From positions 41,759,725 through 41,823,724 of the forward strand of contig NC_086031.1 of the NCBI RefSeq assembly GCF_036323735.1: 64,000 nt of DNA, written 5' to 3'. The DNA comes from Rattus norvegicus (lineage: Eukaryota > Chordata > Mammalia > Rodentia > Muridae). The notes beneath the pieces are model-generated. The model was given only the letters and a program-made list of their open reading frames with translations. It ran no database searches and was not told where the DNA came from. This document shows positions 52,880 to 63,025 of the stretch, one piece after another. Position numbers and translations under genes: made by a program. The stretch's first letter is position 1. Every line of letters begins with the position of its first letter.

Positions 52880-53170
52880 CACTTTCACATTGTGACTGGA
52901 TGGAGTTATCTGACAGAAACAACTCAAGGAAGGAAAGATTTCATCCACAGAAGTGGGGCAGGCCAGTTTACAGCAGCCAGAGCTGGTGGAAGACTGTTTC
53001 CATCATTTTAAGCTGGGCAGCAAAAGAGCTTGGCAAGAACCATGGTCTGCCTCTCCTCCCTTCACAGTTGTCCCATGTGACCTCCTTCTACCTCACATGG
53101 CTCTCTAACTGCCTGAAGTGCCAGAGGAACACTGTATTCACACCGACAGGGCACAGGTTGCAATTTAAAT
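52880..53170 (-). mobile_element. Rodent dispersed repeat related to 'R', diverged
   Basis: TTGTGACTGGATGGAGTTAT, AACAACTCAAGGAAGGAAAG, GTTTACAGCAGCCAGAGCTG in the same order as other R-like copies. Confidence 0.4.
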
Positions 53171-53439
53171 TTTGTGGTAAGATGTGAATAGGTATTTTGT
53201 GCATATAGTGTGACTACACTACTGCCACTACCTGATTCCTCTCCAGAACCTTGCTTCTTCCCTCATATTGAAAGGTTGCCATTAGCATCTTCCCGGGCGT
53301 GTGGCAACCATCACTCTTTCATTCTTGGTTGGGGTTATGTGTTGTTTGTTTCAGACTGGGGCTCCCCCTTCCTCCTACCCCATCGCCAGGTCTGCGGCTT
53401 ACTATGACAGAATGGAATCTGATAGCACCTCTTTTTTGT

Positions 53440-53635
53440 CCAGCCTTCTTTCCTCTCAGCATAATGTGTATTCAGTTCATGTCTTAGCATATGCCAGAAC
53501 TTCCATCGTTAGTCTGAATAGTAGGCCCGTGTGTGCCTGTGCATCAGCCAGTGGATGCTTGGGTTGCCTCTCACCTGCCAGGAGCACTCACTCACGCCTG
53601 CTTTACATCCTTCTGAATAGTGCCAAAATAGAGTT
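53440..53635 (-). mobile_element. Ancient mammalian L1 fragment, antisense
   Basis: CTTTCCTCTCAGCATAATGT, then CATATGCCAGAACTTCCATC and GGATGCTTGGGTTGCCTCTC. This is the order of the ORF2 C-terminal region in old mammalian L1s, far more diverged than the murid L1s nearby. Confidence 0.5.
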
Positions 53636-53697
53636 GCTAATCATCTAAACTTTCACTATTGGAGAGGGGCTGGTGGTTTGGGATTTTGTTGTTTTTG

Positions 53698-53886
53698 TAA
53701 ATTATTTATTTTTATTGTATGTACATTGGTGTTTTGCTTGCATGTATGCATATTCTGTGTGTGTCAGACCCCCTGGAACTGTAGCTATAGAGAATCGTGA
53801 ACTTGACCATGTAGGCGCTAGGAATTGAAGCCCAGTTCTCTGAAAGAGCAACCAATGCTCTTAACCACTGAGCCATCTTTCCAGCC
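53698..53886 (-). mobile_element. B3-type SINE, antisense
   Basis: TTATTGTATGTACATTGGTG, TTTTGCTTGCATGTATGCAT, CCCCTGGAACTGTAGCTATA, CTTAACCACTGAGCCATCTT, TCCAGCC. Confidence 0.85.
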
Positions 53887-54299
53887 GTTTGTTTTCTGTG
53901 TTGTGTTGTGTTCTGCTCTTAAGCAAGGTCTCACTACATGGCCAGTACTTGCCTGACACTGTGCACCCCAAGCAGACCTTTCCCAGTGCCTCTGCCTCAG
54001 CCTCTGCTTTGAATTTTGAGCGACCTCCCACATGACTTTGTACAGCAGCTGCACTGTTTGCGTCTTCATGATCAAGTTAGAGGGCTCCTGTTTCCGTGCC
54101 CATGCCTGCACTGTTCTGCCGTCCTGCCACCCAGCTGTTTTGAATGACATTTGCTTGAGCTGAGCATCTTTTTCGTGTGCTTGTTGGACACTTATGCATG
54201 TTATTTGGAGAACTGTTTCTTCTGAGCTTCTGTCGGACCTTTAATTGAATTGTTGGGTTTCATGATTGCCTTGGTGTTGGATTGTATTAGTGCTTTGCT

Positions 54300-54410
54300 G
54301 CTTTCCTTGGGTTTTGACTGTCTCAGAACTCGCTGTATAGACCAGTCTGCCCTCAGATGTAAAGATCTACATGCCTCCCAAATGTTGGGATTAAAGGGCA
54401 CCATGTGCCT
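54300..54410 (-). mobile_element. B1 SINE, antisense (left arm of an inverted pair)
   Basis: TGACTGTCTCAGAACTCGCT, GTATAGACCAGTCTGCCCTC, TTGGGATTAAAGGGCACCAT. The + oriented B1 follows immediately. Confidence 0.85.
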
Positions 54411-54540
54411 AATGGCTCGTGCCTTTTAATCCCAGCATTCAAGAAACAGAGGCTGGTGTTTTCTGAGTTTGAGACTCTGGTCTACAGAGCTAATTCCAAG
54501 ACAGCCAAGGCCACACAGAGAAGCCCTGTGCTTGTGTGTG
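54411..54540 (+). mobile_element. B1 SINE (right arm of an inverted pair)
   Basis: GGCTCGTGCCTTTTAATCCC, AAGAAACAGAGGCTGGTGTT, GTTTGAGACTCTGGTCTACA, CAAGGCCACACAGAGAAGCC. Confidence 0.88.
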
Positions 54541-54762
54541 GAGGGGTGGGGGAGGAACATGACACCATGCTAGGCTATCTTTGAATTTTTGGTGCGCAGA
54601 GGTTTTCATTGCAAAATTTAGTGTTCTAAAACTTTTCTTGTTTTCATCCAAAAATGTATAATTGTAGTTCCTAAGCTTATTAAACATCTTACAGTGTAAG
54701 GTAAGATTTCCAGTTAATTCTTTACCAAGCAGATGTCCTGCACCATGTACCAACTTGTTTTT

Positions 54763-54856
54763 TTTTTTTTTTTTTTTTTTTCGGAGCTGGGGACCGAACC
54801 CAGGGCCTTGCGCATGCTAGGCAAGCGCTCTACCACTGAGCTAAATCCCCAACCCC
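54763..54856 (-). mobile_element. ID SINE, antisense
   Basis: A poly(T) tail, CGGAGCTGGGGACCGAACCC, TGCTAGGCAAGCGCTCTACC, GCTAAATCCCCAACCCC. It has a 16-bp target-site duplication GTACCAACTTGTTTTT at 54747-54762 and 54857-54872. Confidence 0.95.
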
Positions 54857-54872
54857 GTACCAACTTGTTTTT

Positions 54873-55845
54873 AAAGTAGTTCTTTTCCGTGTGATGTGTG
54901 TTGGCACGGCTCTCCAAGCTAACGGTGGCCTTATGAGCTGAGCACTCTGGTCACTCATTGTTGTCTTCCCCTCTCTTGGCCTTCTCAGACAGTTGTGCCT
55001 TGCTCCCAGAGGTCTCCTGGCTGTGGATTTCCAGGAGGGCATAGGGTCAGCCTCAAAGCTGCACTTCTGAGCTTGTGGGGCTCTTTCTTCACCAGCGGGG
55101 CCTTGCCTCCATCTCCAGTAAACACCTGTCAGCTCTGTTGAGGTGGCCTGTAACCAGACCTGTTGCACATCCTGGTCCTCCTTTGGTTTCTTGCTACACA
55201 AATGCCGGGCATTGAATCTTGCAGAGCAAACCTGTCCTGCATTTGTATTTGGGACTTTCCCAGCATGCCTTGTTGTGTGGGTTGGTTATAAGTATAGGAT
55301 CTCTCTTGTTTTGCTAGTTTATTATTCTGGGGGCTTAGTAGAATTTTCAAGTAAGTCAAAGGATTTTACTTGATTCCTTTCATAATATCCTCAAAACCAC
55401 AATAATTCTACTCAGCACTACAATAGGCTATCCTTTAAATTTATTTAAATGATATAAATCCTTTAGGTATGTGAAACGCTTGGTATGCAGAGTCCTTTTG
55501 ACAGTGGATCCCCTGTGTAGCCTCCCTCACCCTTAGCCTACCTCCCTACTGGTAGGATTGTATGCACTGCTATGCCTGGCTAATTTTAACTAAAGCAGAT
55601 TGAATCACTTGAAGTTTGTTCTGTCAAACAAACATCTGATCCATCTGGAGAATCATTTATTAATAAATAATACAAATTATATCACAGCTTAATTGAGTTC
55701 CTCAAAATGGTTCTAAAAACAACTCTTAAGATATTTCCCTCAAAGCTTTGTGTCTTTAAAATAGGGTTCTCTTATCTGCCTAACTATAGGACTGTTAACT
55801 AATGGTATGTAGTGCCTGAATTACAGAGATGTGTAGGGGTATTTT
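54873..55845. other. Ccnt2 intron 2, unassigned
   Basis: The minus-strand ORFs at 54830-55359 are not recognisable, and I could not match the GC-richer stretch 54900-55300 to any gene. It may be an old processed pseudogene or just unique DNA. Confidence 0.35.
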
Positions 55846-55919
55846 TTGTTTGGTTGGTTTGGGGGTTTTGGGGTTTTTTTTTTTGGGGGGGGGGTTTTGT
55901 TTTTTTTTTTTTGTTTTGT
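55846..55919. repeat. G/T-rich low-complexity tract
   Basis: Runs of 5, 4 and 10 G separated by T runs (55861-55894), then TTTTG units. Tail of the following antisense SINE. Confidence 0.9.
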
Positions 55920-56083
55920 TTTTTTAATGGACAGTGGTACTTGCCTGCATGTATATCTGTGTGATATATCAGGTACTGAGGTTACAGGCAGTTGGGAGCT
56001 TCCACCTGGGTGTTGGGAATTGAGCCTGGGTCCTCCTGAAGAACAGTCAGTGCTATTAATCACTAAGCCATCTCTTCAGCCCC
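55920..56083 (-). mobile_element. B3-type SINE, antisense
   Basis: GTACTTGCCTGCATGTATAT, CTGAGGTTACAGGCAGTTGG, GTTGGGAATTGAGCCTGGGT, AATCACTAAGCCATCTCTTC, AGCCCC. Confidence 0.85.
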
Positions 56084-56990
56084 CAAGATGTGCTTTATAC
56101 CATGTTTTCATGGTGGCTTAGGACATTTGACCTAGAATTAAGTTATTATTGTTGGGAGGTATGCTAGAGATTGAATCCAGGACCTCATGAATTCTAAACA
56201 ACTGTTATGTTGAGCAGCACCCCAGCTAAAAACTGATTCTTACTCATTTTGTTTAAAACAGCTATAGCAGAGTAGTTGAAACCAAAGAGTTTATAATGTG
56301 CAGAAAATCATAGGCACACAGATCTGTAGCCTAAAATAAAAACTGGGACCCAAACTTCTAGCATGAGTCCTAGTGTCCTATGAAGAGAGCACAAGATCAC
56401 AAGGAACCTGCTTTCCCTCTTTACGCTGACTTTCAAGGCAGCTTTAGAACCAGAGTTAGATTGTTAATGGTTTGTAAGGGATTAAAATGGTTTGCTAAGT
56501 GAAAATCTACTTAGTTCATCATCTTCTACATGTGTACCGGGTTTTAGAGGATGGGGAACATGGGGAACTAACAACTCACATTTGGAGCATTAAGCTGATT
56601 TCTGCACTTAAGGTTCTAATTGTAAAGCTGATATAGTATGGCCATGTTTAGGGAGAAGTATGAAGTCATTGTGCAGCGTGTATGCTAATAGTAAAGATGT
56701 GAAGCTGGCCGCCTGTGCTTAGTAACAGTGCATTATTTGTTTACATGACACAGGATCAGTAAGTGTTTTACAAATTGAGTTCATACCAATGTGACAAGAA
56801 GTGGTGGAATTTGCCACTTCATAAATACCAGAAGACATAAACAGTGCTGTCCCTGAATGACTTACCCTAGTGGGATATAAGAAGTTTACCTAGAGCCTAG
56901 CTTAGAATACCATGTGAAATGACTAGGAGCAAGTAGTTTGAGCTGTTTTCTACTGGTGAATGTTTGCTGCATCTTCCTGGACTAAAGCTG
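56084..56990. other. Ccnt2 intron 2, mostly unique
   Basis: An antisense ID/B4 remnant lies at 56150-56228 (GATTGAATCCAGGACCTCAT). The rest is unassigned AT-rich DNA. Confidence 0.4.
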
Positions 56991-56991
56991 A

Positions 56992-57378
56992 GAAAGGGTT
57001 CCCAATGGAGGAGGAGTTAGAGAAAGGACTGAAGGAGCTGAAGGGGTTTGTAACCCCATAAGAAGAAAAACAATATCAACCAACTAGAGCTCCCAGGGAC
57101 TAAACCACCATACCAAGAGAACACAGGGATGGCTATGGCTCCAGCCGGATGTATCAGAGGATGACTTTGTCAGGCATTAGTGTGAGGGGAGGCTCTTGGT
57201 CCTGTCAAGACTCGATGCCCCATGTAGGGAAATGTGGGGAGGTGGGAGGGAGAGGATGAGTGGGTGTGGGATCATCCTCATAGGAGCAGGGGGAGATAGT
57301 GGGTTTCTAGAGGAGAAACCAGGAAAGGGGATGATAACATTTGAAATGTAAATTTAAAAAATCCAATAAAAAATAACA
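56992..57378 (+). mobile_element. L1 3' UTR fragment, sense, 5'-truncated
   Basis: GGTTCCCAATGGAGGAGGAG, CCAACTAGAGCTCCCAGGGA, GGATGGCTATGGCTCCAGCC, ATTTGAAATGTAAATTTAAA, ATCCAATAAAAAATAAC: the sense version of the L1 3' UTR, ending in an AATAAA-containing A tail. Confidence 0.85.
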
Positions 57379-58092
57379 AAGGAAGCTGGGAGGTCATGAT
57401 AGCACTGAGCAGAAGTGGTGAAATGTAGTGATTGCACGAGGAAGCTGATTTGTAATGAATCTTAATTTCAGAACTTCAGCAGGTTGAGATCATTCCTGCT
57501 AAGCCCAATTTTGTCTTAATAGGCCTTATTTTATCTTGTTGAGATAGTAACACCTGAATTTAGAGGTTTACAGTGTTGCTATAAAATGCCACATTTTAAA
57601 ACTCTAATATGGCATAAATATAAACATTACATTTAACACATTTAATACTGGTCTGAATTAATTTTACTTTTAAGAGATTTCCAAGTTTCTTGTAATTTGT
57701 GGCTGTTTTTCTGGTTGACATCTCTGCTTTAGGCTATAGATACTGGTATATCAGTCAAAAAAAAACTATTGGCCCAGCTATAATAATTTGCTATATACAC
57801 ACTAAATTTAAAACTGAGAACTCCTTTAGAATTTTTTAAAATAGGAACAATTATTGCTTTCTGCTTAAATCTGAAGATGGTGTAAACTGATGACAATTCA
57901 TGCTTAAGAACCAACTCAGGGGGATGCTGGGAGGGGTGCAGGGAGGAGAACTTGTGATCATTTGGAGGCAGTCATTAAATGTTCAAGAATTCAGAGTCTG
58001 AGTTTTTTTTTGAGCCTTTCTCCAAAGTGCCATTAGTATTTATTTTCTGTCACTCTTGCTGATGGAGAGATCTGTTATCTTTAACATTAGTT

Positions 58093-58218
58093 GCTTTTGT
58101 GTTCTCTGGCCAGCGTGGAACTCAGTGTATAAACCAGGCTGGCCTCGAACTCCCAGACCCACCTGCTTCTGTTTGCAGTGTGCAAGGATTGGAGGTTTGC
58201 ACCGCCACACCCACCTAA
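58093..58218 (-). mobile_element. B1-like SINE, antisense, diverged
   Basis: CTGGCCAGCGTGGAACTCAG, AAACCAGGCTGGCCTCGAAC, AGGATTGGAGGTTTGCACCG, CCACACCCA. Confidence 0.75.
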
Positions 58219-59142
58219 CATTAACTGCTTTCGAAAGTGTCTTTGTTGGGAGGTGATTCACAGACCATGGACTGCATTTGGAGCTCATAATTCAAGGCAC
58301 AGCCTATACTACCATCACAGCAACCCAGTTTACATATTTTCCCACTCAAAAGAAACTCTGCCCTGTAGCAAGTGTTCACTAGCGCATTCCCTTTTTTTTT
58401 TTTTTTTTTACTTTTTTTTTTTTTTTTTTTTTTATTAACTTGAGTATTTCTTATATACATTTCAAGTGTTATTCCCTTTCCCGGTTTCCGGACAAACATC
58501 ACCCTCCCCCCTCCCCTTCCTTATGGGTGTTCCCCTCCCAAACCTCCCCCCATTGCCACCCTCCCCGCATAGTCTAGTTCACTGGGGGTTCAGTCTTAGC
58601 AGGACCCAGGGCTTCCCCTTCCACTGGTGCTCTTACTAGGATATTCATTGCTACCTATGGGGACAGAGTCCAGGGTCAGTCCATGTATAGTCTTTAGGTA
58701 GTGGCTTAGTCCCTGGAAGCTCTGGTTGCTTGACATTGTTGTACTTTTGGGGTCTCGAGCACCTTCAAGCTCTTCCAGTTCTTTCTCTGCTTCCTTCAAC
58801 GGGGGTCCTATTCTCAGTTCAGTGGTTTGCCGCTGGCATTCGCCTCTGTATTTGCTGTATTCTGGCTGTGTCTCTCAGGAGCGATCAACATCCGGCTCCT
58901 ATCGGTCTGCACTTCTTTGCTTCATCCATCTTGTCTAATTGGGTGGCTGTATATGTATGGGCCACCTGTGGGGCAGGCTCTGAATGGGTGTTCCTTCAGT
59001 CTCTGTTTTAATCTTTGCCTCTCCCTTCCCTGCCAAGGGTATTCTTTTTCCTCATTTAAAGAAGGAGTGAAGCATTCACATTTTGATCATCCGTCTTGAG
59101 TTTCGTTTGTTCTAGGGATCTAGGGTAATTCAAGCATTTGGG

Positions 59143-62100
59143 CTAATAGCCACTTATCAATGAGTGCATACCATGTATGTCTTTCTGTGATTGGGTTAGC
59201 TCACTCAGGATGATATTTTCCAGTTCCAACCATTTGCCTACGAATTTCATAAACTCGTTGTTTTTGATAGCTGAGTAATATTCCATTGTGTAGATGTACC
59301 ACATTTTCTGTATCCATTCCTCTGTTGAAGGGCATCTGGGTTCTTTCCAGTTTCTGGCTATTATAAATAAGGCTGCGATGAACATAGTGGAGCATGTGTC
59401 TCTTTTATATGTTGAGGCATCTTTTGGGTATATGCCCAAGAGAGGTATGGCTGGATCCTCAGGCAGTTCAATGTCCAATTTTCTGAGGAACCTCCAGACT
59501 GATTTCCAGAATGGTTTTACCAGTCTGCAATCCCACCAACAATGGAGGAGTGTTCCTCTTTCTCCACATCCTCGGCAGCATCTGCTGTCACCTGAGTTTT
59601 TGATCTTAGCCATTCTCACTGGTGTGAGGTGAAATCTCAGGGTTGTTTTGATTTGCATTTCCCTTATGACTAAAGATGTTGAACATTTCTTTAGGTGTTT
59701 CTCAGCCATTCGGCATTCCTCAGCTGTGAATTCTTTGTTTAGCTCTGAACCCCATTTTTTAATAGGGTTATTTGTTTCCCTGCGGTCTAACTTCTTGAGT
59801 TCTTTGTATATTTTGGATATAAGGCCTCTATCTGTTGTAGGATTGGTAAAGATCTTTTCCCAATCTGTTGGTTGCCGTTTTGTCCTAACCACAGTGTCCT
59901 TTGCCTTACAGAAGCTTTGCAGTTTTATGAGATCCCATTTGTAGATTCTTGATCTTAGAGCATAAGCCATTGGTGTTTTGTTCAGGAAATTTTTTCCAGT
60001 GCCCATGTGTTCCAGATGCTTCCCTAGTTTTTCTTCTATTAGTTTGAGTGTGTCTGGTTTGATGTGGAGGTCCTTGATCCACTTGGACTTAAGCTTTGTA
60101 CAGGGTGATAAGCATGGATCGATCTGCATTCTTCTACATGTTGCCCTCCAGTTGAACCAGCACCATTTGCTGAAAATGCTATCTTTTTTCCATTGGATGG
60201 TTTTGGCTCCTTTGTCAAAAATCAAGTGACCATAGGTGTGTGGGTTCATTTCTGGGTCTTCAATTCTATTCCATTGGTCTATCTGTCTGTCTCTGTACCA
60301 ATACCATGCAGTTTTTATCACTATTGCTCTGTAATACTGCTTGAGTTCAGGGATAGTGATTCCCCCTGAAGTCCTCTTATTGTTGAGGATAGCTTTAGCT
60401 ATCCTGGGTTTTTTGTTATTCCAGATGAATTTGCAAATTGTTCTGTCTAACTCTTTGAAGAATTGGATTGGTATTTTGATGGGGATTGCATTGAATCTGT
60501 AGATTGCTTTTGGTAAAATGGCCATTTTTACTATATTAATCCTGCCAATCCATGAGCATGGGAGATCTTTCCATCTTCTGAGGTCTTCTTCAATTTCTTT
60601 CCTCAGTGTCTTGCAGTTCTTATTGTACAGATCTTTTACTTGCTTGGTTAAAGTCACACCGAGGTACTTTATATTATTTGGGTCTATTATGAAGGGTGTC
60701 GTTTCCCTAATTTCTTTCTCGGCTTGTTTCTCTTTTGTATAGAGGAAGGCAACTGATTTGAGTTAATTTTATACCCAGCCACTTTGCTGAAGTTGTTTAT
60801 CAGCTTTAGTAGTTCTCTGGTGGAACTTTTGGGATCACTTAAATATACTATCATATCTTCTGCAAATAGTGATATTTTGACCTCTTCTTTTCCGATCTGT
60901 ATCCCCTTGATCTCCTTTTGTTGTCTGATTGCTCTGGCTAGAACTTCAAGAACTATATTGAATAAGTAGGGAGAGAGTGGGCAGCCTTGTCTAGTCCCTG
61001 ATTTTAGTGGGATTGCTTCGAGTTTCTCTCCATTTAGTTTAATGTTAGCAACTGGTTTGCTGTATATGGCTTTTACTATGTTTAGGTATGGGCCTTGAAT
61101 ACCTATTCTTTCCAGGACTTTTATCATGAAGGGGTGTTGAATTTTGTCAAATGCTTTCTCAGCATCTAATGAAATGATCATGTGGTTCTGTTCTTTCAGT
61201 TTGTTTATAGGATGGATCACGTTGATGGTTTTCCTTATATTAAACCATCCCTGCATGCCTGGGATGAAGCCTACTTGATCATGGTGGATGATTGTTTTGA
61301 TGTGCTCTTGAATTCGGTTTGCCAGAATTTTATTGAGTATTTTTGCGTCGATATTCATAAGGGAAATTGGTCTGAAGTTCTCTTTCTTTGTTGGGTCTTT
61401 GTGTGGTTTAGGTATAAGAGTAATTGTGGCTTCATAGAAGGAATTCGGTAGGGCTCCATCTGTTTCAATTTTGTGGAATAGTTTGGATAATATTGGTATA
61501 AGGTCTTCTATGAAGGTTTGATAGAATTCTGCACTAAACCCGTCTGGACCTGGGCTCTTTTTGGTTGGGAGACCTTTAATGACTGCTTCTATTTCCTTAG
61601 GAGTTATGGGGTTGTTTAACTGGTTTATCTGTTCCTGATTTAACTTCGATACCTGGTATCTGTCTAGGAAATTGTCCATTTCCTGAAGATTTTCAAGTTT
61701 TGTTGAATATAGGTTTTTATAGTAAGATCTGATGATTTTTTGAATTTCCTCTGAATCTGTAGTTATGTCTCCCTTTTCATTTCTGATTTTGTTAATTTGG
61801 ACGCACTCTCTGTGTCCTCTCGTTAGTCTGGCTAAGGGTTTATCTATCTTGTTGATTTTCTCAAAGAACCAACTTTTGGTTCTGTTGATTCTTTCTATGG
61901 TCCTTTTTGTTTCTACTTGGTTGATTTCAGCTCTGAGTTTGATTATTTCCTGCCTTCTACTCCTCCTGGGTGTATTTGCTTCTTTTTGTTCTAGAGCTTT
62001 TAGGTGTGCTGTCAAGCTGATGACATATGCTCTTTCCTGTTTCTTTCTGCAGGCACTCAGCGCTATGAGTTTTCCTCTTAGCACAGCTTTCATTGTGTCC

Positions 62101-62966
62101 CATAAGTTTGAGTATGTTGTATCTTCATTTTCATTAAATTCTAAAAAGTTTTTAATTTCTTTCTTTATTTCTTCCTTGACCAGGTTATCATTGAGTAGAG
62201 CATTGTTCAATTTCCACGTATATGTGGGCATTCTTCCCTTATTGTTATTGAAGACCAGTTTTAGGCCGTGGTGGTCCGATAGCACGCATGGGATTATTTC
62301 TATCTTTCTGTACCTGTTGAGGTCCGTTTTTTGACCAATTATATGGTCAATTTTGGAGAAAGTACCATGAGGAGCTGAGAAGAAGGTATATCCTTTTGCT
62401 TTAGGATAGAATGTTCTATAAATATCCGTTAAGTCCATTTGGCTCATGACTTCTCTTAGTCTGTCGACATCACTGTTTAATTTCTGTTTCCATGATCTGT
62501 CCATTGATGAGAGTGGGGTGTTGAAATCTCCCACTATTATTGTGTGAGGTGCAATGTGTGTTTTGAGCTTTAGTAAGGTTTCTTTTACGTATGTAGGTGC
62601 CCTTGTATTTGGGGCATAGATATTTAGGATTGAGAGTTCATCTTGGTGGATTTTTCCTTTGATGAATATGAAGTGTCCTTCCTTATCTTTTTTGATGACT
62701 TTTAGTTGGAAATTGATTTTATTTGATATTAGAATGGCTACTCCAGCTTGCTTCTTCTGACCATTTGCTTGGAAAGTTGTTTTCCAGCCTTTCACTCTGA
62801 GGTAGTGTCTGTCTTTGTCTCTGAGGTGTGTTTCCTGTAGGCAGCAGAATGCAGGGTCCTCGTTGCGTATCCAGTTTGTTAATCTATGTCTTTTTATTGG
62901 GGAGTTGAGGCCATTGATATTGAGAGATATTAAGGAATAGTGATTATTGTTTCCCTTTATATTCAT
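59143..62966 (-). pseudogene. L1 ORF2, nearly intact, frameshifted and active-site-altered
   Basis: About 1,275 codons in two frames. The endonuclease part (first about 240 codons) keeps LNINGLNSP, QETHLRD, VGDFNTPL, SKIDHI and SDHHG. The reverse transcriptase (about codons 450-770) keeps NFRPISLMN, SLDAEKAFDKI and GTRQGCPLSPYLFN, but the catalytic FADD motif reads FAED (GAA codon at 60858-60860). The frame is lost near 60757 by deletion of four bases compared with copy 2, and the C-terminal part (59143-60657) goes on in another frame with the Cys-rich CCRGCGERGTLLHCWWDC. Either lesion would abolish self-mobilisation (inference). Confidence 0.93.
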
Positions 62967-63025
62967 ATTTGGATGTGAGGTTATGTTTGTGTGCTTTCAT
63001 TCTCTTTGTTTTGTTGCCAAGACGA

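Noticed and set aside
1259..54856. tRNA-like A and B boxes as tRNA genes
   Set aside because: All occurrences belong to ID or B2 SINEs with A tails and target-site duplications. No cloverleaf gene was found.
54830..55359. Minus-strand ORFs that looked like a possible processed pseudogene
   Set aside because: I tried to match the translation to small basic nuclear proteins but found no convincing run of residues. Part of the ORF lies in an ID element.
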